From: JANNHP01 sp031404455
Lineage (GTDB): Bacteria > Planctomycetota > JAJSAM01 > JAJVHW01
DNA length: 25,214 bases
Direction: 5' to 3'
Assembly: GCA_031404455.1 (NCBI GenBank)
Contig: JANNHP010000318.1
Location: 1-25,214 of the forward strand
In this document: positions 1 through 7,749 of the stretch, piece after piece
Position numbering within the stretch: the first letter of the stretch is position 1
How the letters are laid out: every line of letters starts with the position of its first letter
Made by a program: the position numbers and the translations under genes
The notes under the pieces: model-generated
What the model was told of the DNA's origin: nothing
The model's input: the letters and a program-made list of their open reading frames with translations, nothing else
Database searches by the model: none

Positions 1-2
1 AA

Positions 3-188
3 TCCGCATCGTGCGAGACGTCGACCAGGTGGGTCTTCGGCTGGTTCGGTCTCGCGCTCTCGCTGCTGCCCGACTGGGATTCGATGGGCGCCCTCTACGG
101 CCCGCTCCTGTTCTACGGCCGCGCGTCGCCCGGGGACCGGCTCGCGCTCTTGCTTTGCCGCGCGCTCGGCGCGGCGCCGCCGAGATAG
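3..188 (+). CDS. C-terminal fragment of an unknown protein (5' end outside window)
   Basis: An open frame runs in from the left edge and stops at TAG (186-188). It encodes about 61 residues with a tryptophan- and leucine-rich stretch near the start (WVFGWFGLALSLL) and a basic tail ending APPR. Third codon positions are almost all G or C, as in the confirmed genes nearby, which favours this frame over the two other plus-strand frames. The hydrophobic stretch could be a membrane segment, but too little of the protein is present to name a family. The stop is followed 5 bases later by a degenerate REP-like repeat, and the next gene (rtcB) is convergent. Confidence 0.5.
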   Translation, partial: SASCETSTRWVFGWFGLALSLLPDWDSMGALYGPLLFYGRASPGDRLALLLCRALGAAPPR

Positions 189-192
189 GGCC

Positions 193-256
193 AGGGACGG
201 ACCTGACTTTCGTACCTTTCGATACTTTCGGGGACGGTCCTCGTTGACTTGTTCCC
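193..256 (+). repeat. REP-like repeat, two degenerate direct copies
   Basis: Two related units lie in the same direction: AGGGACGGACCTGACTTTCG from 193 and GGGGACGGTCCTCGTTGACT from 230. Both are decayed versions of the cleaner core GGGGACGGTCCTGACT found at 5908-6058. The units are spaced about 37 bases apart and fill the gap between the convergent stops of the partial gene and rtcB. Confidence 0.65.
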
Positions 257-272
257 GGCCGAGCGGCGCTCG

Positions 273-1403
273 TCACGTGCCCTTGTAGACGAGCACCGGC
301 CTGAGCCGCCGGACGACGCGCGTCAGGTCCCGCTGTGCGCGCATCACGCGGCCGATGTCGCGGTAGGCCGCGGGCGCCTCCTCGACGAGACGCCGCGAGA
401 GACGCCGGTCGAACCACACGCCCTCGACGTCGCGTTCGAAGTCGCGAAGACGGATTCGCCGTCGCGCCTCGCTGCGGCTCATCACCCGTCCCGCGCCATG
501 AGAGCTCGACCGCAGGGACTCCGCGCAACCGCGGCCCAGCGTGTGGAAGCTCGCCGTGCCCATCGAGCCGGGGATGATCCCCGCGTCGCCGTCGTCGGCA
601 CATATCGCCCCCTTGCGGTGGACCCAGCAAGTCTCGCCGCCGTGCGTCTCGCGCCGCACGTGGTTGTGCGAGCAAGCGATCAGCGAGTCCGCGTCCGCCT
701 CCGCGCCGACGAGACGGCCCACGGACGCGGAGACCCTTGCGACGATCGCCCGCCGGTTCGCGTCGGCGTAGCGAAGCGCCCAGTCGTGGTCGGCGAAGTA
801 CGCGCGTCCGCTCTCGTCGTCGGCGTCGAGGAACGCGAGCCCGGATGCGTCGATCTGCGCGGAGTGCAGGTGATGATCGCGCACCGCGCCGCCCATCGCG
901 CGCGAACCGGTGTGGACCATCAGCCAGAGCGCGCCCTCGTCGTCCTCCTGGAACTCGACGAAGTGGTTGCCGCGTCCGACGGTGCCGAACTCGAGCCGTC
1001 CCTCGCGCGACCGCCGCTTCTCGAGCGACGGCGCCGAGAGCGGCGCGTCCTCGAGACCGCTCGGGAGCGGAAGATCCATCGACGATCGCGGGTGCGTGAG
1101 CACCGGGACGTCGCGGAAGAGCGCCGAGAGGACGCGTGCCGCCGTCGTCTCCGACGCGAGGACGTCGGCGCCGCAGCCGAACCGGATCGCCGCCATGCCG
1201 CAGCCGATGTCGCCGCCGACGGCCGCCGGGTAGATGCGCCGACGCGTCGCCACCACCACGCCGACGCAGACGTCCTCGGCGAGGTGGACGTCGGGCATCG
1301 CCGCGACGCGGACGACGTCGCCCGCGGAGCGGAGGCGATCGAGCGACTTCGCGACGTCGGCGGAGACGGGTTCCGTGAGCCAGGACTCGAGCGGCGCCGT
1401 CAT
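273..1403 (-). CDS. rtcB: RtcB-type RNA 3'-phosphate ligase
   Basis: RtcB joins RNA 2',3'-cyclic phosphate or 3'-phosphate ends to 5'-OH ends using GTP and Mn2+, and acts in tRNA and rRNA repair or splicing. The 376-residue product follows E. coli RtcB (408 aa, as recalled) along its whole length. Visible motifs are MPDVH (36-40), GGDIGCGM with metal-binding D65 and C68, GRGNHFVE with H147, HTGSR with H164, SHN with H246, the RKGA/IPGSMG loops, and SHGAGRVMSR with H302, the expected guanylylated histidine. All expected metal and nucleotide ligands are present, so it should be active. Small departures are GGDIGCGM for the usual GVDIGCGM and MPDVHLA for MPDVHLG. The ATG overlaps the stop of the upstream RbfA-like gene by 4 bp (ATGA), implying translational coupling. 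No rtcA or archease gene is nearby. Confidence 0.95.
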   Translation of the reverse strand: MTAPLESWLTEPVSADVAKSLDRLRSAGDVVRVAAMPDVHLAEDVCVGVVVATRRRIYPAAVGGDIGCGMAAIRFGCGADVLASETTAARVLSALFRDVPVLTHPRSSMDLPLPSGLEDAPLSAPSLEKRRSREGRLEFGTVGRGNHFVEFQEDDEGALWLMVHTGSRAMGGAVRDHHLHSAQIDASGLAFLDADDESGRAYFADHDWALRYADANRRAIVARVSASVGRLVGAEADADSLIACSHNHVRRETHGGETCWVHRKGAICADDGDAGIIPGSMGTASFHTLGRGCAESLRSSSHGAGRVMSRSEARRRIRLRDFERDVEGVWFDRRLSRRLVEEAPAAYRDIGRVMRAQRDLTRVVRRLRPVLVYKGT

Positions 1404-1810
1404 CGGTCCACCTCCCCCGTCGCGACGACGTGGAACGTGAGTTCCGGCGCGCGGCGCCGGTGGATGCCGTGCGCCACCTCGGACCGCAGCATTCCCGCGG
1501 CGATGGCGAGACGTTCGCGCGCCGCGGCGACGTCGCCGGCGGTCGCGAGTTCGAGACGTACGGCGAGACGCGTGGCGTCCGGGGCGGGCGTCACGTCGGC
1601 GACGAAGAGCGATTGCAGCAGGTCGTCATGGCAGTCGGCGAGGGCGTAGGTCAGCGCCTCGCGCACCTGGCTGCACAGGCGGCGGACGCTGCGGTCGTCG
1701 CGGCGGCGCGACTCGGGACGGAAGAGCACTTTCGGATCGATCCCGTCGTCGGGACCGGGAACATCACAGGGCAGCGGCCCCTCGGGCCGCCTCTTTCGAT
1801 GCTTCGACAT
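1400..1810 (-). CDS. RbfA-like ribosome-binding factor domain protein
   Basis: The 136-residue product has a basic N-terminus, a linker containing DDGIDPKVLF (21-30), then an RbfA-like KH-type domain: a first helix CSQVREALTYAL (46-57), the strand VADVTPAPDATRLAV (70-84), and a C-terminal signature LRSEVAHGIHRRRAPELTF (108-126) that closely matches the RbfA pattern LR..la..l.lR..PeL.F. Canonical RbfA binds the 30S subunit during 16S rRNA maturation and usually sits beside infB and truB; this copy is instead coupled to rtcB. It may be a paralogue dedicated to RNA repair or the cell's only RbfA; the window cannot decide. ATG at 1810 is preferred because GGGAG lies 5 bases upstream; an in-frame GTG at 1822 overlaps that Shine-Dalgarno sequence. 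Confidence 0.8.
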   Translation of the reverse strand: MSKHRKRRPEGPLPCDVPGPDDGIDPKVLFRPESRRRDDRSVRRLCSQVREALTYALADCHDDLLQSLFVADVTPAPDATRLAVRLELATAGDVAAARERLAIAAGMLRSEVAHGIHRRRAPELTFHVVATGEVDR

Positions 1811-1994
1811 GAGCACTCCCACGCAGGCCCGGACGCGAACGCAACGCGACCCGGGTGAGGATCACGAGGAACGGGGAGAGCCCTAGCCCGCGTCGCGGGG
1901 CGCGAAACGCTCTTCGCGCGAACGACTACGCGGCGGTGGAGCCGAGGCTCGACGGGGACGCGTGGGGTGCAAGAGCGTGCATCGGAGCCTCCTT

Positions 1995-2009
1995 CCGCCG
2001 GTTCGGCGG
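1995..2009 (-). terminator. Short GC hairpin downstream of the kinase gene
   Basis: CCGCCG-GTT-CGGCGG forms a 6-bp stem with a 3-base loop about 80 bases past the kinase stop codon on the minus strand. There is no T tract. It could slow or end transcription, or be chance in such GC-rich DNA. The rest of 1811-2086 shows no convincing gene or site beyond the RbfA-like gene's Shine-Dalgarno. Confidence 0.25.
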
Positions 2010-2086
2010 GACGTGACGGCCGGGAAGGTAACCGCAATGGCGCCGGAGTGCGAGCGCGCGCCGACCCCGCGCGGGATGGCCGCGAC

Positions 2087-5000
2087 TCACATCCCCCCGA
2101 TCGACACCGGCACGGTCACCGTCCCGTTCCAGTAGCGGTCGAACGCGGTGAGGCGCCGGGCGACGTCCCGCGACGGGCGGAAACGGAGCTTCACCTGGAT
2201 CGCGCCGCCCTTGGCCAGGTCGAGGAGCAGTCGCTGCTCGGCCGCCGCGGCAGGTTCGGCGAGGACGAAGTCCAGCGAGACGGTCCTCGCGGTCGGGCCG
2301 TCGCCCGACGGTTGCGTGTAGGTGGCCGTGCCGACCACGCTGCCGTCGTCAGCGACGAGGTCCACCTCGCACGCCAGGGGGACGGGGCTCGCGCCGAAGA
2401 CGAACGGAGCGTTGAGCACACGTCCCGGACCGATGCGGCATGCGCCGCCCGACGTCGGCGCGAGGCTCGTCCGAATCTGCGCGTCGAGTTCGTCGCTCCT
2501 GACCGCTTCCGGGTAGTCGTCCGGGAAGTCGTCGTAGACGAGCAGCGTCACGGGGCCAGAGTCCCACATCCACGCGGGACCGGCCGCTTCCGCCCACTCC
2601 GGCTGGGGCGTGACGTACGACTCGACCCCGCAGAATCCCGCCGCCAGTCGCTGCGGGCGCGGCGCGACCTTGACCGTCAGGCGGTGCAGGACCTCGACCG
2701 ACGGGCTCGAGAGGGCGGCGCCCAGACTGCGCTCGAGCGGCATCGCGCCGCTGACGCCGGAACCCCCGCCCGGGCCCACCCCGCAGACGACGTACTCGAT
2801 CGGCCGCCAGGGACCCGCGTCGACGCGGATCTCCCACAGAGCGAGGAACACGGTGTCGCCATCGACCGGGACGCCGCCCGTGTCGAGGACGATCGCGATC
2901 TCGTACGACCCGGGGCTCCGCCGCGAGACGACGCGCCGGAGACCGACTCGCGGCGTCACCATCCGGCCGATCGCGGCCACGCCGCCGGGCGCGCCTTCCT
3001 TCGCGAGGTCGCGCAGGCGCAGAGTCTTCGGCGGGTCGTACGGGACGACCTTCGCTTCGGTCCGGCGGCCGTCGTCGCGCGCTCCCTTCGACGGGACGAC
3101 GAGGTGCAGTTCGCGGCCCCAGATCTGCTCGAAGTCGGTCGTCTCGAAGGCGAGGCGGCGGGACGGCACGAAGCGCAGAGTGACGGTCTCGGCGCTATTG
3201 TTCGCAAGCCCGACGAGGGTGCCCGCGTCCCGGCCCGAACCGCCGTCCTCGATCGCGAATCTCAGGCAGGCTGCGTGGCGCACTTCGTCCTCGCGATCCT
3301 CGTCACGTGCGTCGCGGACCCACGTCGCGCGCGCCAGGACGAGTCCCGTGTCCGGGTCGAGCAGGTGCACTTCGAACACGGCCGGCACCGGGCCGGGGGC
3401 TCCCATGCCGTCGAACATGACCGAGATCCGGCGGTCGCCGCCGGACTCCCCGCGACTGGAGACGTGAACGTCGTGAAACCGCGTCGGCGAGAGCACCTCG
3501 AGCATGCCCGGGTCCACGTCCGGTCCCGTGGCGAACTCCGGGTGGCCGGACGGAGCTTCGTCGAAGACGAGCAACGTCCGCGTCTCCTGCCACGAGCACG
3601 CCGTTCCGCCCGCGCTCTCCCAGGCGCGCGTCAGTTGCTCCGGCGACGGCGGCATCGACGGGAGCAGGGTCGGCGGACGCGCGACGATGCGGATCTTCGC
3701 GCGATGCGTGACGACGACGCTCGCGCGTTGCTTCGCATGCCCCAGGACGTCGGCGAGCCGGACCTCGGGACCGCGCGACAGGATCACGCCGTCGTCGAGG
3801 ATCACGGCGTACGCGAACCCGAGGTCGCGAACCGGCACGCCTTCCGCCTGGGCCTCGAATCGGGCGATCACCAGGGCCGGGACGCCGGGCAGCGGGTCGG
3901 GATCGGTGAAACCCGTCCCGAGATCGACCCGGTACGAGCCGAGCTCGTCGCGCGCGACGACGCCTCGGAGCCGGACCTGGGGATCGACCCACGCGTGGAG
4001 CGTCGCGACCCCCTCGGGATCGGTGCCGTCGATGAGCGCCCGCAGTTCCTTGGCGGTGATCGGTCCCCCGCCGAGGACGAGCCCCTCGCGGGGTTCGTGC
4101 GGGCCGAGCCACAGGACCCCCACGAAGACGAGCGCCATGACGGACGCCGCCAGCGCGACGCGCAACCGCACGCGCCTCGTGGCTTGCGGGTGAGCCGTCG
4201 GATGCGACGCCGCACGTTCCGGTCGGGCTGACCGAGGCGGACCTGCGGCGGGCGCCTCGACCGGCCGCCCCGCGAGCCAGTTGCGCAGGTCCTCGGCGAA
4301 CGCAGCGGCCGTGGCGTAGCGGTCGTCGGGCGCGCGGCCCATCGCGCGGAGCACCACGCGCTCGAGCGCCTCGGGGAAAGCCGGATCGAGCTTCCGCGGC
4401 GCGACGAGGAGTCCCTGCTGGAGCGCCGAGAGGATCTCGGGCGTCGTCGTCGCGTCGTACGGCGACCGCAGCGTGAGCAACTCGTAGAGCGTCACGCCGA
4501 GCGAGTAGACGTCGGTGCGCGGGTCGAGCGGCGCCTCGCGGCGCAGCGCCTGCTCGGGGCTCATGTAGAGCGGCGTCCCGAACGTCTCGCCGGTCATCGT
4601 CAGACCCGGCGCCGCGAGGTCGGCCGCGAGTCCGAAGTCGGTGAGCCGCGGCGTGCCGGAGGGATCGAGGATGACGTTCGCGGGCTTGACATCGCGGTGG
4701 AGGATGCGCTCGGCGTGCGCGGCGTGGAGCGCGTCGGCGACGCGGGCCGCGATCTCGGCGGCCCAGCGGCGCCACGCGTCCGGCGGCATCGGCGACCCGC
4801 CGCCCGCGGCGCGCTCGCGGATGACCTCGGCGAGGGATCGTCCCTCGACGAGTTCCATCGCAAAGAACGGCACCCCGCCCGATTCGCCGACCGAGAACAC
4901 CGGCACGATGTTCGGGTGACGCAGACGCCCGGCCGCCTCCGCCTCGCGGCGGAACCGCGCGAGGACGCGGGGATCGTGCGCGAGAGCCGGCGGCAGCACC

Positions 5001-5281
5001 TTCAGCGCGACGCGGCGGCGCAGGCTCGGCTGCTCGGCCTCGTAGACGACGCCCATCCCACCGCGGCCGATCTCGCGCAGGATGCGAAACTCGCCGAGGC
5101 GCGCCGGCGGCCGGTCGGCCGCGCGCGGCGTCGTCTCGATCTCGGCGAGGAGGTCGAGGAAGCGCGCGAGGGCGTCCGCGTGCTCGGGGTGCGCAGCGAG
5201 GAGCGCCTCCCGGTCGGGGAGTTCCCCGGCATGGAGCGCGTCGAGCACCCGGTCCTGCACGTCCTCGAGCGATTCGGACAT
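2087..5281 (-). CDS. Receptor-like Ser/Thr protein kinase with a duplicated extracytoplasmic module
   Basis: The 1064-residue protein begins with a roughly 45-residue acidic helical segment of a kind seen in sigma-associated planctomycete kinases. A Hanks-type kinase domain follows (about 60-340): glycine loop GRGGMGVVYEA, VALK with K94, HRDVKPAN with D197, DFG at 215-217, and GTPLYMSPEQ. All catalytic residues are intact. A proline-rich linker leads to one membrane helix (about 372-393), then some 670 residues outside. That outer part is two divergent copies of one module (about 408-731 and 752-1061). Shared landmarks include TLLVFDEAP/TLLVYDDFP, VTLRFVPSRRLAFETTDFEQ/VKLRFRPSRDVARRLTAFDR and RGVVARDELGSYRV/RRVVSRRSPGSYEI. 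ATG at 5281 has GGAGGG 4 bases upstream; a start at 5347 would run into the sigma gene. It lies 49 bp downstream of the ECF sigma gene, in one transcription unit. Confidence 0.92.
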   Translation of the reverse strand: MSESLEDVQDRVLDALHAGELPDREALLAAHPEHADALARFLDLLAEIETTPRAADRPPARLGEFRILREIGRGGMGVVYEAEQPSLRRRVALKVLPPALAHDPRVLARFRREAEAAGRLRHPNIVPVFSVGESGGVPFFAMELVEGRSLAEVIRERAAGGGSPMPPDAWRRWAAEIAARVADALHAAHAERILHRDVKPANVILDPSGTPRLTDFGLAADLAAPGLTMTGETFGTPLYMSPEQALRREAPLDPRTDVYSLGVTLYELLTLRSPYDATTTPEILSALQQGLLVAPRKLDPAFPEALERVVLRAMGRAPDDRYATAAAFAEDLRNWLAGRPVEAPAAGPPRSARPERAASHPTAHPQATRRVRLRVALAASVMALVFVGVLWLGPHEPREGLVLGGGPITAKELRALIDGTDPEGVATLHAWVDPQVRLRGVVARDELGSYRVDLGTGFTDPDPLPGVPALVIARFEAQAEGVPVRDLGFAYAVILDDGVILSRGPEVRLADVLGHAKQRASVVVTHRAKIRIVARPPTLLPSMPPSPEQLTRAWESAGGTACSWQETRTLLVFDEAPSGHPEFATGPDVDPGMLEVLSPTRFHDVHVSSRGESGGDRRISVMFDGMGAPGPVPAVFEVHLLDPDTGLVLARATWVRDARDEDREDEVRHAACLRFAIEDGGSGRDAGTLVGLANNSAETVTLRFVPSRRLAFETTDFEQIWGRELHLVVPSKGARDDGRRTEAKVVPYDPPKTLRLRDLAKEGAPGGVAAIGRMVTPRVGLRRVVSRRSPGSYEIAIVLDTGGVPVDGDTVFLALWEIRVDAGPWRPIEYVVCGVGPGGGSGVSGAMPLERSLGAALSSPSVEVLHRLTVKVAPRPQRLAAGFCGVESYVTPQPEWAEAAGPAWMWDSGPVTLLVYDDFPDDYPEAVRSDELDAQIRTSLAPTSGGACRIGPGRVLNAPFVFGASPVPLACEVDLVADDGSVVGTATYTQPSGDGPTARTVSLDFVLAEPAAAAEQRLLLDLAKGGAIQVKLRFRPSRDVARRLTAFDRYWNGTVTVPVSIGGM

Positions 5282-5330
5282 CGATCCCTCCGCCCATCCC
5301 ATGGCGGTGAACGACGCAAAGGTCACGCGG

Positions 5331-5900
5331 TCAGCCGGAATCCTCACGATTCTCGGCGAGCGACGCGAGACCGCGCGCGACGAGCGCCTTCACTGCGCCC
5401 TCGGACTTCCCGATCCGCGCCGCCACGTCCGCGACGGGCAGCGCCTCGAGATACCGCAGGCGCACGGCCTCGCCCTGCTCGCCGGGGAGCGCCGCGAGCG
5501 CGTCGCGCAGGATCTCGGCGCGCTCGCGGCGCATGGCGCGTCCGCTCGGGCTCGTGTCCCGCGCGGCGGGATCGTCGCCGAGCGGCGACTCGATCGCGCG
5601 CTTGCCTGCGCGGCGCGCGCGGTCGGCCTCGCGTACCTTGAACCGCGCGATGGCGACGAGCCACCGGTAGAAGGACGACGGGCCGCGGTCCTCGAACGAT
5701 CCGAGCTTGCGCGACGCCTCGAGCAGCGTCTCCTGCAGCACGTCCTCGGCGGCGACGGAACCGCGCGACGCGCCGCCCATCGCCGAGCGCGTGAACGCGT
5801 AGAGACGGCCGCGGTGCCGGCCGAAGAGCTCGTCGAGCGCCGCGCGGTCCCCGCCGCGCGCCTCGTCGAGGAGCCGCCGCGTCTCCGCCATGCGGCGCAT
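5331..5900 (-). CDS. ECF-type RNA polymerase sigma factor (kinase-associated)
   Basis: About 189 residues with the two-domain ECF layout. Region 2 has AAEDVLQETLLEASRKL followed by SSFYRWLVAIARFKVREADR, the -10 recognition helix region. A charged linker leads to region 4, with LRYLEALPVADVAARIGKSEGAVKALVARG, the -35 helix-turn-helix. No anti-sigma gene is adjacent; the next gene downstream is a transmembrane Ser/Thr kinase, so activity is probably controlled by phosphorylation. The usual DAED motif of region 2.2 reads AAED here, losing one acidic residue. Start is ATG at 5900 with a weak GGGG 4-5 bases upstream; an in-frame ATG at 5891 is an alternative. The upstream 150 bp are filled with REP-like repeats, the closest beginning 8 bases before the start codon. 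Confidence 0.93.
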   Translation of the reverse strand: MRRMAETRRLLDEARGGDRAALDELFGRHRGRLYAFTRSAMGGASRGSVAAEDVLQETLLEASRKLGSFEDRGPSSFYRWLVAIARFKVREADRARRAGKRAIESPLGDDPAARDTSPSGRAMRRERAEILRDALAALPGEQGEAVRLRYLEALPVADVAARIGKSEGAVKALVARGLASLAENREDSG

Positions 5901-5907
5901 ATTGCCC

Positions 5908-5940
5908 CAGGCTCAGGGACGGTCCTGACTTATTAACTTT
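5908..5940 (+). repeat. REP-like repeat, copy B1
   Basis: The unit CAGGCTC(A/G) followed by GGGACGGTCCTGACT (5916-5930) is shared with copy B2, with one mismatch over 23 bases, then the AT-rich tail TATTAACTTTT. Its edge supplies part of the GGGG that may serve as the ribosome binding site of the sigma gene. Confidence 0.8.
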
Positions 5941-5949
5941 TCGGTGTCG

Positions 5950-5984
5950 CAGGCTCGGGGACGGTCCTGACTCATGAACTTGTT
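5950..5984 (+). repeat. REP-like repeat, copy B2
   Basis: Same orientation as B1, 42 bases further on, with core GGGGACGGTCCTGACT at 5957-5972 and tail CATGAACTTGTTC. The core pairs perfectly over 16 bp with the inverted copy B3. Confidence 0.85.
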
Positions 5985-6023
5985 CCGTGCGGACGCAGCT
6001 CGGTCGCCGACGAGCGCGAGTTC

Positions 6024-6058
6024 CGAACAGGCTCATAAGTCAGTCAGGACCGTCCCCA
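6024..6058 (-). repeat. REP-like repeat, inverted copy B3
   Basis: The core AGTCAGGACCGTCCCC (6042-6057) is the exact reverse complement of B2's core, and the flank GAACAGGCTCATAAGT resembles the reverse complement of B2's tail. On the minus strand the repeat begins 1 base after the TAA of the protease gene, so transcripts of protease and sigma factor would contain a long B2/B3 stem-loop that may terminate, process or protect the message. Confidence 0.85.
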
Positions 6059-6059
6059 G

Positions 6060-7649
6060 TTACTTCGCGATGAGTTCCCGCCACGCGCGCGGCAGCTCCG
6101 TCACCGGCACGAGAAAGCCCATCTGCGCGCTGCCCTCGGTCTCGGTGATCGTGAACACCGGCACGCCGACCAGACGGAAGCGCTCGTCGAGGGCCGCGCC
6201 GCCCGAGGAGCCGGACGCGACGAACGCGTCGGTCTTGATGCGCAGCCCGGACTTCTCGCGCTCGAAGCCCGAGACGACGCCCTTCGAGAAGAGGACCGGG
6301 GAGCGCGACCCGGTGCCGCCCGGCTCGGGGAAGCCGATCGTGACGAGCGCGTCGCCGAGACGCGGCACGCCGTCGAACGCGACGGGGCACGCGGGGAAAC
6401 GGTAGCCCGCGGGCAGCGGCTGGCCGTAGTGCCCGGACGTGATCTGCAGGAGTGCCAGGTCGAGGCCGTCGTCCTGCCGCACGACCTTCGCGCGGAAGAG
6501 TTCGCGCGTGATCCTCGTAGGATCGAGGTCCATCGCCACCGTGATGACGTCGTCCGCGCCGCTGCCGCCGAGCCGATCGCCGATCACGTGCTGCGCCGTC
6601 AGCACGAGACCGCTCTCGCTGACGATCGTCCCGGAGCCCGAGCCGTCGTCGACGACGACCTCGACCACCGCCGCGACCGCGACCGCGAGCTCGCGCGGGT
6701 CGGCGGGCCGGGGCAGTTGCGGGATCGCGAGCACCTCCGCGGGCGGCTCGGCGCCGAGCGAGACGACGACGCGGAACTTCACGGGCGCCTCGTAGAGCGA
6801 AGGATCGATGACGGCGAAGCGGAGCTTCCCGCCCGAGGGCAGCGCGGGATCGGAGTCCGCGTCGAGCACGAGGCTCTCCCGCGCGAGCATCGACGTGGCG
6901 GTCCACTCGGCAGCGTCGTCGTCGATCGCGGGCCCGTCGGACGACGCGAGCAGGTCCACGTCGCGGTCCGCCTCGACGACGTCGATGCGCAGGGCCGTCG
7001 CGCCCTCGGGGACGTCGATGACGAAGTCCGCACGGTGCCCGGACTCGGGTGACGTCTCCGCGTCGACTCCACGCCCTGCCTCGATCGCGCGGGGCGCCGG
7101 GAGCTTCGTCACTTCGGCGCGCAGCGTGAACTCGAGAGATCGCTTCGCGTCGCCCGGTCCCGCCGGATCGCTCGGCCGCACCTCGACGAAGAGCGGTCCG
7201 GGGCGCAGGTCGCTCTGCGCGTGCCGCGCGAGCGACAGCGTCGCGACGCCGTCCTCGTCGGTCGAATCCCACATCCAGTCCGAGACCTTCTCGGGCACTT
7301 CCCCGCCGCACGCCGCGCGGAACTCCACGGCGCCGTCGTCGCTCCGGAGCGTCACCTCCACCTGCGCCGCTTCGTCCGGCACGAGGAACACGTAGAGCGA
7401 GCCCGCGCGGCGCGTCTCGGCGACCGCTCCTCGCACGTCGCTGCCGATCTCGGCGGCGACCGGCGGCGCGGGCGTCTTCGAATCGGCGGGTTTCGTCTCC
7501 GTCGCGGGCGGAGCAACGTGCGCCTTCACGACGACGAGCCCACGGATGGACCGTTCGACCTCGTGCGACGCGAGGATCAGCGTCGTCGTCAGCGCCGCGA
7601 CGACCGCCGCGAGCGCGGCCGAGAGGAGGATCGTGCGGCCCTCGGACAT
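6060..7649 (-). CDS. Membrane-anchored trypsin-like (S1/DegP-type) serine protease
   Basis: The 529-residue protein has an N-terminal membrane anchor (about 6-27) and no clear cleavage site, so it is probably tethered with the protease outside. Residues 68-180 and 200-298 look like two beta-sandwich domains resembling bacterial pre-peptidase C-terminal (PPC) domains. The protease domain (about 320-529) shows GLVLTAQHVIG with H354, DGLDLALLQI with D397 and VASGSSGGAAL with S482, a complete triad; GSSGG replaces the common GNSGG. No PDZ domain follows, unlike DegP or DegS. ATG at 7649 is chosen because the anchor follows directly; there is no clear Shine-Dalgarno. It is co-oriented with and upstream of the ECF/kinase pair, which suggests, without proof, a role in envelope stress or in processing the kinase's outer region. 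Confidence 0.88.
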   Translation of the reverse strand: MSEGRTILLSAALAAVVAALTTTLILASHEVERSIRGLVVVKAHVAPPATETKPADSKTPAPPVAAEIGSDVRGAVAETRRAGSLYVFLVPDEAAQVEVTLRSDDGAVEFRAACGGEVPEKVSDWMWDSTDEDGVATLSLARHAQSDLRPGPLFVEVRPSDPAGPGDAKRSLEFTLRAEVTKLPAPRAIEAGRGVDAETSPESGHRADFVIDVPEGATALRIDVVEADRDVDLLASSDGPAIDDDAAEWTATSMLARESLVLDADSDPALPSGGKLRFAVIDPSLYEAPVKFRVVVSLGAEPPAEVLAIPQLPRPADPRELAVAVAAVVEVVVDDGSGSGTIVSESGLVLTAQHVIGDRLGGSGADDVITVAMDLDPTRITRELFRAKVVRQDDGLDLALLQITSGHYGQPLPAGYRFPACPVAFDGVPRLGDALVTIGFPEPGGTGSRSPVLFSKGVVSGFEREKSGLRIKTDAFVASGSSGGAALDERFRLVGVPVFTITETEGSAQMGFLVPVTELPRAWRELIAK

Positions 7650-7749
7650 GGGGAGGCTGTAGCGCCCGGCGCGGTCCGGGGCAAGTCCCGTCGTCCCGGC
7701 GTCGATCCGGATGCGGTAACTTGTCGGCCGACTCTCCCGAGGAGACGAG

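Noticed and set aside
249..1649. A 466-codon plus-strand open frame opposite rtcB and the RbfA-like gene
   Set aside because: Arginine-rich with no motifs; it is the antisense shadow of two well-supported minus-strand genes in GC-rich DNA.
1967..4231. A 754-codon plus-strand open frame opposite the first kinase
   Set aside because: Low-complexity Arg/Asp/Ala composition, no recognisable domain, fully antisense to the kinase's duplicated outer region.
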